From the NCBI RefSeq assembly GCF_025602895.1, contig NW_026516225.1, forward strand, positions 186,001 through 250,000: a stretch of DNA of 64,000 nt. The letters are read 5' to 3'. The stretch is from Polychytrium aggregatum (Eukaryota > Chytridiomycota > Chytridiomycetes > Polychytriales). Shown here piece by piece: positions 20,771 through 30,612 of this stretch; position 1 is the stretch's first letter; each line of letters starts with the position of its first letter. A model generated the notes under the pieces. The model was given only the letters and a program-made list of their open reading frames with translations, was not told the DNA's origin and made no database searches. The position numbers and the translations under genes are program-made.

Positions 20771-21227
20771 ATGCGGTGCAACACTCTCATCAATAGCCTG
20801 AAAAACATTGCCTCTATATTCAGTGTGTCCAAGAGCACCATTCACCACTGACACTCCGAGACCAGTGCAGCGGCAAGGTAAGGGCCATGCATCCAGCCCT
20901 CGGAGGCAGCGGTTTGCTCGGTACTTTGAGCAATTCGAGCACCACCGTCGCCACCCACATCGCACTCATGGAAGTGTCAAGGTGGCCTCGACGAACGAGT
21001 TCAACACCTCGCAAGTGTGCTCCAAGTGCCTGGAGCCAGTTCGGTTGGAAGGACTCGATGCGCCCAGTGTTGCGAATTCCCACTCTGTCAGGAGCTGCAC
21101 GAATCCCAGCTGTCGGACAGTGTGGAATCGCGACGTCAATGCGGCGCGCAACATGATCACAGTGTGCAGGTCGATTGTGGAGATCGGAGAGCGACCGGCG
21201 GTCTTCACTCGGAGGCTGCCAAAGTGA
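20771..21227 (+). pseudogene. Fanzor (eukaryotic TnpB-like) nuclease remnant
   Basis: The frame ending at the TGA 21225-21227 encodes a TnpB/Fanzor C-terminus. NEFNTSQVCSKC gives the first zinc-ribbon pair (numbered from the codon at 20808, C71 and C74; 21018-21029). SCTNPSC gives the second (C97, C102). WNRDVNAARNM carries the RuvC-III aspartate (21132-21134), and the tail GERPAVFTR resembles Fanzor ends. The C-terminus therefore looks intact. There is no room for RuvC-I, RuvC-II or the RNA-binding part. Upstream, an ATG at 20771 in another frame encodes about 26 codons containing NIASIFSVSKSTIHH, a helix-turn-helix-like stretch, then TGA. I read this as an internally deleted, frameshifted copy, not a working RNA-guided nuclease. 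A hidden intron (GTAAG at 20876) cannot be excluded. Confidence 0.8.
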
Positions 21228-21356
21228 TTTGATTGTATTACTTATGGCTTTGCTTGACGCGAGCACACCACATACTACATGTTCATGGAAACGGCTGTGT
21301 TGTCCCGTTGTTTTCTGAATATAGTGTATTGCCCCTGCATTGTCTTCAGGGTCGAC

Positions 21357-22963
21357 TCAGCTTCTACTCTGGGGTTTTGAGGGTTTGCCGCGCGACCGAC
21401 TCTCGGCACCGTTTGCTCTGCTCTCTGACGAGAACGTCGACTGGGCATACGACGGCGTGCTCCGAACTTGGCGATAGTGACTCGTTGCCATCGAGACCAG
21501 CGACGGTGGCTCTCGCGCGGTATACGTTCGAGTTCCTCTGTCTGCCGCTTGTGACGGATACTTCGTCGGCTGCGGCGACTGTCTCGATGGACGGACGGAT
21601 CTGGCTGGTCCCGCTCGTGGCCGATCCGACGCATCAGTCCTATTCGGTGGCAGTCGGGAGTGTGGCTTGTGGCTGTGCTTCTCTCTTGATGCCTGTCCCT
21701 GCGACGGTATCGCTTTCGGCAATCGAGCGGCGGTATCCTGTGGAATCTCAGTGTGATCCGTCGTGATTTCAGAAACAATGCGCACCAGCTGCTGCTCAAA
21801 GTCTTGCACTTCTTGATGAATTCTGGAGCTTGCTGACAGGCGTCGCTTCTGTTTCGCTGCCTCCCTCCGCGTTTCTGGAGCAAGCCTGCTTCTCACGGCT
21901 TCTTCGATTGAATGCTTCACCTGGCTTCGGATCTCACCGCGCAGCGACTGGATCATCGACTCGAGCTCCTCCTTGAATTGAGATTGAGCCAGGATTCCAG
22001 TATCCACACTGTGATGCACTGGAGGCTGATCAACAGTCACGACCCTTTCTTGGGATTCTGTTCCTGTTGTGACTAGGACTTTGGCTCCGTCGTCGACCGA
22101 AGCTTCCGGCTTCCTGTCTAGCTGTGGCTTAATGCACAAACTACGAGGCGACGAATGTCCAAGCTCTTGACCTATTTGATGGCACAGTTCCTGGATTTCC
22201 TTGCGAATATTGGATAGAGATCTGTCGATGTTGTTGAGTTTCACATCCGAGGCTGTCCGTCAAAATCGGTGATATGGTCACGGGTCTTGGCTTAATGGAT
22301 CCAAAACGGACTGCACCTCATCACCCTTTGCGACATCCCATCACCATGATATCCAATAGGGCTTAACAATCGATGAGGCGCACTCCACATCACCGGGCTT
22401 ACCACGAAATATATCCTCGCAGTCGTCGCTGAGAATCGGGTTGGCGCTCTGCGATGTGCATGGCAAGTGGGCATTGCTGGCTGGTGGCAATCCGTCACCG
22501 CCCCAAACTAAGAGTGTGGCCATCGTTAATATAGCATTCTAAAACTCAGGAATATCTTTCTATTCCCGTCGCTCGATCGGGCTGTGATCATACCATTGTC
22601 GGAAGGGCCGCTGCTATTCCGTGGAGCCGTTATTGCAGATTTGCTCGAGACGCGATCTGGCTGTGCCAGTTTGCCCTTGACGACCACACTCTCAAGGAAG
22701 CTGCTGTGCTCTTCGAGAGAAAAGCGGACGGCTATCGGACGACGGATATCGTGTTTTGGCCACGAGCTCTGAATCTCTCGGAGAAGCTCGCGCTCTTCGT
22801 CGTAGTTGACCGACGATGGCAGCTCGCTGAGGGAAATCGTCTGTGAAGCCTCGGCTGCGACTGCAAGCGGATGGCTTGCGGGCTGAGGCAGCTTGGATAT
22901 CACCAGATTCCGAGTCCACAACGACGATGCAGACGAGCATGTGTCGCCGATGTCATGATCCAT
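21357..22963 (-). CDS. Unnamed coiled-coil protein, about three exons
   Basis: I do not recognise the family. Exon 1 starts with ATG at 22963 and encodes a region with SVNYDEERELLREIQSSWPK; its donor is probably the GTATGA near 22595. A second exon near 22404-22523 encodes ANPILSDDCEDIF before a GTAAGC donor. The last exon begins after an AG near 22253 with SDVKLNNIDRSLSNIRKEIQ, followed by heptad-rich helices (QFKEELESMIQSLRGEIRSQ) and a long basic Ser/Pro/Arg tail. The helices suggest a coiled coil and the tail disorder. It is head-to-head with ORC3 and tail-to-tail with the Fanzor remnant, its stop lying 130 bp from the remnant's stop. The splice model is tentative. Confidence 0.5.
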
Positions 22964-23400
22964 GGCCCGTCAGCGTCCAAAGCCCAGCCGCCGTTCGGGG
23001 CCTGGTTGCTGCCAAAACGACACCGACGAAGCCAGATCGCGACTTGCCTTTTTAGGATAGATTGCCGTCCGCTCTCACAACAAACCGCCCTTCGACAGCC
23101 GGATCGGGCATGATCCAGATTTGCATCCGGCTGCATCAAGATCCATCTGCGAACCATGGCCCAGATCCTCGACTCGCTGTCCAAGGTGCTGATCTGCCGA
23201 ACCCGCACTGCTTCCACGGTATCCAGGCAGATGCCCGTGAATGGATGCGAAACCGATCCTCGTCTCTGACGCCCTTCCCTTCGGCCACAGGGCTGTTTCC
23301 TGGTCCCGCCATCGAAGTCCGCCGACACCTCCATCCGAGACTGTAAGCCGCACTCATCCGTCGGAATAGGAGCCATCTCTTTCTCCACAAGTCAGCTCGA
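22964..23400. promoter_or_regulatory. Divergent promoter region, unnamed gene and ORC3
   Basis: Lies between the start of the minus-strand coiled-coil gene and the first clear ORC3 coding sequence. It probably also contains the ORC3 first exon, which I could not place. No RNA gene is seen. Confidence 0.4.
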
Positions 23401-26400
23401 TCTCGTCGAGGCGCTCTTCCTGCTGTTCCCCTGCTTTCCTCGTCTAACAAGACCATCTCGACCTGGCCGACAGCCAAGCTGATCTCGGGATTCCAAAAGC
23501 TGAACGGCGGACAAGAGCATCCATCTTTGGTGCTCCAACGGCTTGATCGATACACTTCCAAGTGGGACGAAATCCGGGCAGAGGCTGAGGTGTGCTTGCT
23601 GCTGACAAGTGCTCCCACAATGTGTATAGTCCGGAGGAGGGCAACCATCCACAGGCTACCGTGCAGAACTGCGATATCACCATCGATCAGCAGCCATGTC
23701 ACTGCTGCAACAGTCTGGATTCCTGAATCGCGGGCAAGGATAGCTGGAGAGAGAGGATTGAAGCATATCAGCGTTCTTATGTTGCTGCCGGCGGCCCCTT
23801 TCCAGAGCTTGATCGTCAAAGTGAACGACCAGACATTCCAAGACTTGGATGAATTCATCTCCAAGAGCAACACGGATGTCGGCGATAGCAACAGCATCCG
23901 GTAGGTATCAATGACGCAACAAGCAGAGCCATGGTGATGGATTGATCTCCGGCCCATTTTTTTAGATCAATACGCTGACATCGTTCCGCAGCCTCCCAGT
24001 CCGTGAGCTACCCACAGCCTTGGTGTTTGCCGGTAGGTACCTACTCCGATGACCCGTCATCGCCGCCATCATCGCCGCCGTCATCACAACGACCACATTT
24101 TGATATGTATTGCCTTGAATCAATGCGAACAGGAACAAACATCTCGGACCACACCCCTGTATTCAAGCAAATCGCTTCACAGACCCTCGAGAGCGGCCGA
24201 TGCGATCGAGTGGCGATGCTCTACTCCAAGGACTGTCCCAACCTCAAATCGATTCTTTCAAACATGATTGAGCAAATTATCGGCCGCCAGAAGGCGCTAG
24301 AGACTGAGACGGTGGCGGTAGGTGGCGTCTCTGATGACGATCAGCGCGACTTTGCCATAGGCTGATTCAACCTCCCGTTCGCTACATTTCATGCCGTGAC
24401 CTCCAGGCCGATGACGAGGACGACGATATCACGGACTTATTCGCCAGCAAACGTGTAAGTGCCTATATCCCACACACCCGCTCAGACACCATTCTTGGCC
24501 CACTCCCGTTCACCAGACTAACGGCATTGTTCAATCGCTGAAATTGCGTCATGCAGGGCATTTGTAGCGTGGCAACCGACGACATACAGCTGCTGCTGGG
24601 ATGGCACGCAGAATGGACTGCTGGCAAGTCCAGAGATGGCAAGCTCGTCTTGATTGTCCCCGACTTTGAGGGCTTTGATACAGTCGTTCTCCACGACTTT
24701 ATTCGCATCTTGAGGTACCTGACACAAACCGCTTGATGGAATCCAGGGCAAAATGGCGCTTCGCCAGATACATGCGCTCATATCGATCCGCCTTACTTTG
24801 CTTCAGCTCATATCAACACACCCTGCCTTTCGTGCTGATCTTGGGCATCGCAACATCAATGAGCGCCATCCACCAAGCCTTTCCGAGATCGGTCCTGTCG
24901 CTGCTGAGAACACAAACCTTCACAATTGAGCAGTCCACCACATACATCAACAAGATCGTCGAGCATGTGGGTATCATCAATCGTGTTTGCTGTGGAGCGA
25001 CTCCTCCAATCCGCGAGCAAAAGTAACGTCTTTGGCTTGATGTCACTGCAGATCTTCATTCGGAGGCATCGGGGCATGAAGTTGTCGTTTTCGTCGTTTC
25101 ACAACATGCTCGACGACTTCAACTTGTGCTCGAGATCGGCCAAATCGTTCATGAACTCGCTGCAGGTGAGCGAGCTTGTCGATGACGTTGCTGTTGCGGG
25201 TGTCTCTATACAGACAAATCGCATTGACGACTATTGAGATAGTGTTGGTCTGGCGGTACGCGAAGCTCCACTCCTAACCGAGGGCCTCATCGTCTGCGCG
25301 TTGCCCTTGTTCTTGAGTAGTACTCTTTGATGGACCACTACTACTCGAATCCACTCAGCATCCTCACCGACGTGGACCCGGAGGACGACCAAGAACTCGA
25401 AAAGGTGCTGAATCTTATGAACGAAGAGTGCATCGTAATGATTCGGATGCTGGGCTCATTCAAACGGTATGGATTATTGAGCTGCCTTTGAGCGACGACA
25501 TCACGTTCTCCGAAATCGTTGCACTCACGACTTTGGTTCTGCTTCCAACTCAGACATATTGAGGGTCTTTGTGAAAACGGCGAGCTCACGGAGGCTCGCA
25601 ATCTCCTGGAAGACGACGAGTATCTGCTGCAAGCCGTCAGCGGCTATCTCTCGGAACTTGAGGCATACCACCAAAGATTCGATGCTGCATTTCGCCTGCT
25701 CCTGCGGATTCAGGATTCGGCACCTCCGACTTTCCGCAGACCAATCCGAACGCTGTACTCGAAGAGCCTCGAGCCACCAGGTCTCGGGCAGTCGGCTCAC
25801 ATTCGCGAGCTTATGCTTGTTATGAGGTCAGTGGTGTGATTGACTTGTTGCCTCGGGCCGATCCCTGCAAGCCAGGACATGGAGAATGCGGTACTCTCAT
25901 TCGTGCGGTACACTGGGTCAGATCACGCTGTACAGATCATTGATACTGCCATGTTGAAGCAACACCGGTACTGACGAGTCTGACACATACCATCGACAGA
26001 AAAATCAAGTCAGCAGAACTTCGCGAGTGTCTGAGCGACTGTATCCACATTCTGGGCGACTTTCGGGACATTGACTCGCTCCTTCCAAACTTCAGGACAA
26101 AGCTCATCGATCTGCTCGCCGACTACGACCGCATTCGCCAGCAGGAACGTGAGGACGCCGAGGACGATGACGATGACGGTGACGAAGACGAGTCATCAGA
26201 TGAGGAGGACGGCAACTTTTTGAAGCTTGGAACCTTGAAGCGACTTGCCGAAGAGACGTCCAAGCTCAAGTCGCGGAGGACCACTGTGGTCTCGAAACGA
26301 CTTAAGCCCCTCATTGATCTCGAAGAGATCGACAAAGATAGCATCGAGTATGTTTCGAAACGGGCCGCGGCCGAGTTCCAGGATTTGTTCAGGTGAGCCG

Positions 26401-27246
26401 CGCGTGGGCCCCTGCCAGGGTGTGGTGCTGTATCGGCGGTGCTGTGCCGCCGATGCCTTTTTGCTTTTGAGTACCAAGTAACCGTAGCACACGCTACGAT
26501 GTGCTAACTGGTCGCGAAACCACCTTTCGTTCGATTCGAGACACCCGCAGCCAGACACTCAAGCCACCATCGTCAATTCCGCTATATGAGATTGTGTATC
26601 ACATGCATCCCGGTCGGATAGAGAAGGTATGCGCCAGGAGTGGCGGCCGCCACCAAATTTGAATCAACCACCTTGTGTTCGACTGGCCTGGACAGAGCGA
26701 TGAGAGTTGGTTGCATCCTCATGACCCCCCCCCCATCGTCCGCACAGGCGTTCCATCCGTTTCCTCGAGCAACTATCCAGACTGCCCTCAACCACAGCGA
26801 CTACTATCTCGAATTTGGCGTAGACGTTTCAGCACCTGAAACAGAAGCCAGTGACAGAGGCAAACCTACGAACGTCTCTATGGCATCGGACACCAGTATC
26901 GCTTACAAGCTCTACCTCGAATGTGGCCGACTCATCAATCTCTACGACTGGTACCTGGCTTTTGGAGCGATTCTGGAGCAGCACGCCAGCTCGGGAACCA
27001 CTGCGGTGCTCTCAGGCGACCCACAGCTCTCCCAAAGTGAAGTCCAGTAAGCTACCTCACTTCCGCTTGCGTTTGGACGAAAGTATCTGCATGCACTGGC
27101 AATGCGATGATCATTTCACTGACGCTGCCTGTGACCCTAGCGCCCGCTTCATCAAGGCCATCACTGAGCTGCAGTTTATGGGATTCATTCGCCCAACAAA
27201 CAAGAAGGTCGACCATGTCACCCGGCTGACGTGGGAGTCGCGCTGA
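23401..27246 (+). CDS. ORC3: Origin recognition complex subunit 3
   Basis: A multi-exon gene; ORC3 is part of the hexamer that binds replication origins and loads MCM helicase. Conserved blocks in order: [10 protein letters not shown] (23560), [20 protein letters not shown] (23810), [11 protein letters not shown] (24000), [11 protein letters not shown] and [20 protein letters not shown] (24130-24290), [10 protein letters not shown] (24690), [17 protein letters not shown] (24825), [20 protein letters not shown] (25555), [14 protein letters not shown] (26775), [20 protein letters not shown] (26900), and the last exon [20 protein letters not shown] then DHVTRLTW to the stop at 27246. The last part matches the ORC3 winged-helix C-terminus closely. 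An acidic insert ([18 protein letters not shown], near 26160-26215) precedes a basic segment. The start codon is not resolved; it may lie in an upstream exon between 22970 and 23400. Confidence 0.9.
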
Positions 27247-27384
27247 TTCCGCCATAGCCTCGATGGCAGGGCAAGCCATCCACATATGCAAATCTGCATC
27301 ACCGCAATATATTCGTCGGCGAAACCCGGCTGACTTACACGTCGAGCAGCACCAAATTGCACGTATAATCCTACTGCTTGTGTC

Positions 27385-28389
27385 TCACAGCGATGACAGA
27401 AAGTCGTTCAGGGTCAACCCGGTCTTGGCCGGCTCGCGGCTCTGGCCCTTCTTCTGCTCCAGCAGGGCCTTGAGTCCTTTTTTGCGGTCGGACTTCTTGG
27501 CGGCCCCACCCTTGGCTGGAATGGCGGGGCCCTTGGAAACCGAGCTGGTCGGAGCTGAGGCCGGCTCGTAATCGGCAAGGCTCCGTCCGTAGAGTTTTGC
27601 AGGCACAGTGAATGCCGGAGTGTCCTTTTGGCCCCTGCTGATCTGCCGTGACAGGAGCGTCTCTGGTCCAGAAGGCGGCAGGACGGTGCTGGTTTGCTTG
27701 ATCTGGGGCTGTGTCTTCCGGACTGACTTTGTTCGCTTCGGTTTGTAGATGGCAGCAGCGGCCTGGAGAACCGTTGCCCCTGTGTACTGCGTTTGCGTCT
27801 CGCAGACCAAGCAGGTTACCCGCATGTGGTTGTGGACAGCATCCTTCTGGGCATCAGCGCCGCTGGATAATGGCTGCGATCGCTCGCCGGACTGGCTGGG
27901 CCTTCCAATACCAGCCATGTGGTCGGAATTCAGGGACAGATGAATCGTTTTCGGTTTCTTTGGCAGAGGCTGCTTGGCTGAGCCAGTGGCCGACCTGGCC
28001 GGTACCGAGGTCGGTTTGGTGTGGGGTTGGTTCTCCTCGGCGGTTGTGCATTGGCTCGGCTCGCTCGCTGCGATGGGAGCGTCGCTCTTCAGTCTCTTCT
28101 GCTGGCTGGTCTTGGAAACAGCCTCGGCTTCGGCAGCCCCAATCTCTTGCCGGCGCTTTCGGGCACGGTGAACCGTCGCCACCTTGCTGTTAACACCAGG
28201 GACCACGTATGTGCCGCATCGGAAGCAGACGCTCTTCTTGGCAGTGTCGGAAAGGGGCGTGCCGTTTCGTTTCGACAGATCGAGGAACTTGGATGCCAAG
28301 TAGCGGGAGAGCGCAGGGTGCTTGGCAAAGATCTGGTGCGAGGCTTTCCAGAGGAATCCCAGGCGGCAGTCGGTCGGCGTAGCAGACAT
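27385..28389 (-). CDS. Snm1/C18orf21-like RNase MRP-associated zinc protein
   Basis: A single exon of 334 residues from the ATG at 28389. An upstream in-frame extension lacks ATG. The N-terminal helix (FLWKASHQIFAKHPALSRYL) is followed by a zinc-ribbon-like pair: CFRCGTYVVPG near residue 54 and VTCLVCETQTQY near residue 190. The last residues are TLNDFLSSL. The human C18orf21 protein has the same architecture: helix, CxxC, basic linker, CxxC and terminal DFRNFLSSL. That protein was recently described as an RNase MRP subunit related to yeast Snm1, which would place this one in rRNA ITS1 processing in the nucleolus. The long linker between the two Cys pairs is Lys/Ser-rich. Assignment rests on motif order, as overall similarity is low. 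It is head-to-head with the FMO gene, 202 bp between starts. Confidence 0.65.
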   Translation of the reverse strand: MSATPTDCRLGFLWKASHQIFAKHPALSRYLASKFLDLSKRNGTPLSDTAKKSVCFRCGTYVVPGVNSKVATVHRARKRRQEIGAAEAEAVSKTSQQKRLKSDAPIAASEPSQCTTAEENQPHTKPTSVPARSATGSAKQPLPKKPKTIHLSLNSDHMAGIGRPSQSGERSQPLSSGADAQKDAVHNHMRVTCLVCETQTQYTGATVLQAAAAIYKPKRTKSVRKTQPQIKQTSTVLPPSGPETLLSRQISRGQKDTPAFTVPAKLYGRSLADYEPASAPTSSVSKGPAIPAKGGAAKKSDRKKGLKALLEQKKGQSREPAKTGLTLNDFLSSL

Positions 28390-28591
28390 TTTGGCAGCCG
28401 TATTGACCACCGCGGCGCTTGATGGACGATGATGGGTGGAATTGCGATTGTCTTGGGATTCGAGCAAATATCGGCCGAGAGCGAGAGCGCTTCTCGGAGT
28501 CCCTCGGTCGGCGAGAGCGGTCTTTGGGCAACTCCAAGGTCCTCTGGCTCTGCAGCCGAGTCGGGGCTTTGCAAGCTACGACATCGCCATC

Positions 28592-30182
28592 ATGAGGATC
28601 GCCATCATCGGCGCAGGCCCGGCCGGCCTCGCCGCCGCTCGAACATTCAGCGAGTGCTCGAATCCTGCGTTCGACATCCAGGTGTTCGAGCGCAACACCG
28701 ATGTGGGAGGAACCTGGTGGGCATTCGCAGCCGCACCGTCCGCACCCTTGCTTACCCCTCGCTGCGATATGGATGCCAGCGCAGAGCACCAGCGCATTGC
28801 AGCAAGTCTGTCTGATGCCTCTCTGTCAATAGGATTTACGATCCCGTCCCGTCGCCGACGGCCTCGGCAATGTATGCCAACCTTCACACCAATCTCACCC
28901 ACGACCTGATGAGCTTCCTGGACTATCCCTTTCCTGCAGACACACCCGAGTTCCCCCCGCACCATCTCGTCTTGAAGTATCTCCGGGACTTTGCGACTCA
29001 TTACAACCTTCGACAGTTCATCCGATTCCACACCAATGTTGTGGCCGTGCGCAAGAGCATCGTCCCTGGACAAGAGCCGGCTTGGGAGGTTGTAACAGTC
29101 TCGGGCGATGGCCCGGCCCGGCTCGAGGTCTTTGACGCCGTCGTGGTCTGCAACGGCCACTACGAGAAGCCCAGATGGCCAGCGATCCGGGGACTGGCCG
29201 AGTACAGAGGTAGGTGCAAGCTGTTTTGCCATCCGGCGACGGCGGCGGCCGGCAACCGCTTGGACCAAAAGCCAGTGTTCTGACTGTCTGCTCGCCGCCA
29301 ATGTTGCCATACTCAGGCGAGCTGCTACACACCCGAGACTATCGGACGCCCGAACAGTTTGAGCGCCGCTCTGTGTTGGTTGTCGGTGGCGGAAGCTCGG
29401 GTATCGACATTGCCCGTGAAGTTTCGGCGGTGGCATCCATCGCCTATCTTTCCACGGACCGACCCGATGCCGCTGGCGACCTCGGCGAGACCCTCAAGAA
29501 GCTCAGTACCAACATCAAGGCCCGACCAGAGATTGACCACATCGAGCCAGAGACCGGACGGGTCCATTTTGTCGACGGATCGCAGACGACCGAGTCCATC
29601 GACGCCATCATCCTCGCGACCGGGTATTACTTCGCCTTCCCATTCCTTGACCGCTCGCTGCAAGACAGTCTTCGAGCCTGTGCCGGGCAGGAGAAAGGCC
29701 TGGGTGTCAGCAATCTATATGCGTCGCTCTTCCATATTCCAGACCCGACTCTGGCTTTTGTGGGACTGCCCATGCAGGTCGAGCCGTTTCCGCTGTTCCA
29801 GTTACAGACCCAGTGGATCGCACAGGTGTGGCAAGGCAAAGTTCGGCTACCTGGCGAGCCGCAGATGCGACAGGAAGAAGAGAACGAGCACCAGAAATAC
29901 GGCTTCGCCGACGGCGACCGCAAGAAGCTCGTCTTTGGAGTCCAGCGACAGTGTGAGTCACAGACCGCAGGGGCTTGGTCAAAGTCAAACCGACTTGGGG
30001 TCATGCGCCGTGTGCCTTTCCAACCACCGCCTGTTCCCTTTGAGCACTTACACCTCGGCAACTGCACAGATCCCTACTGGAACAGAATATGCGACATTGT
30101 CGGATACCCCAAGGTCGGCCAGGCGCGCATCGACCGCCGAGTCCAGATGCTTGAGATCCGTCGAAAAGCCTTGGGATACTGA
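28592..30182 (+). CDS. Flavin-containing monooxygenase (FMO-like)
   Basis: Four exons, 28592-28716, 28833-29209, 29317-29952 and 30070-30182, join without frameshift into 416 residues. The enzyme class uses FAD, NADPH and O2 to oxygenate soft N or S nucleophiles. The FAD-binding GAGPAG is at residues 7-12, followed by FERNTDVGGTW across intron 1. The FMO signature appears as YRGELLHTRDY, with Y replacing the usual first F, and is itself split by intron 2. The NADPH motif is VVGGGSSG and the late ATGYYFAFPF corresponds to the FATGY motif. HIPDPTLAFVGLP is also typical. The C-terminus ends soon after the domain with no membrane anchor, so a soluble enzyme is likely. The substrate cannot be told from sequence. 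Confidence 0.92.
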
Positions 30183-30612
30183 TATCTCATAGGTGCAAGC
30201 AACTAGTCACGATGTATCGCTGTGCCAACAATACAGCCCAATCGAAACGGGCCAGCGCCCATTTGCATTCCTTCAAATCAACCACTGCATGTTATTGGCT
30301 GGGAGGCACAGCCTTGAGCTGCCATATGCACTCGACCATCTGGGCGGGCTCAACGAGTCGCTCGCCGTGTGTTCTCTGGAGGTGGTGGAGCGGCTCTAAC
30401 CGCTTGGCAAGCCTGCGTCTCCATGTACCCGATGGGTATCTCTCCCCTTACTTGCGCGAGTTGCTCCCAAAGGCAGCCACGTGGGTATGTATTGAGGATC
30501 CAGAGCAAAGACGGATGGATGTCCTGTTTCACGTTGCGTGCGCCGTATTCAGTGCTGAGCTCCCGTTCTGGCGACTCGAGCAAGCAGGCATTGGTACCAA
30601 GCTGCAACTGGG
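30183..30612. other. Convergent spacer between FMO and the CCDC87-like gene
   Basis: 3' flanks of two genes facing each other. Nothing else is seen. Confidence 0.5.

Noticed and set aside
20389-20796. 136-codon plus-strand frame upstream of the Fanzor remnant
   Set aside because: It runs through the end repeat, is out of frame with the remnant, and has no RuvC or other recognisable motif.
22335-22380. Third copy of the end repeat (ATATCCAATAGGGCTT)
   Set aside because: Only the first 7-8 bases agree; the 19-bp core is absent. It lies in an intron of the minus-strand coiled-coil gene.
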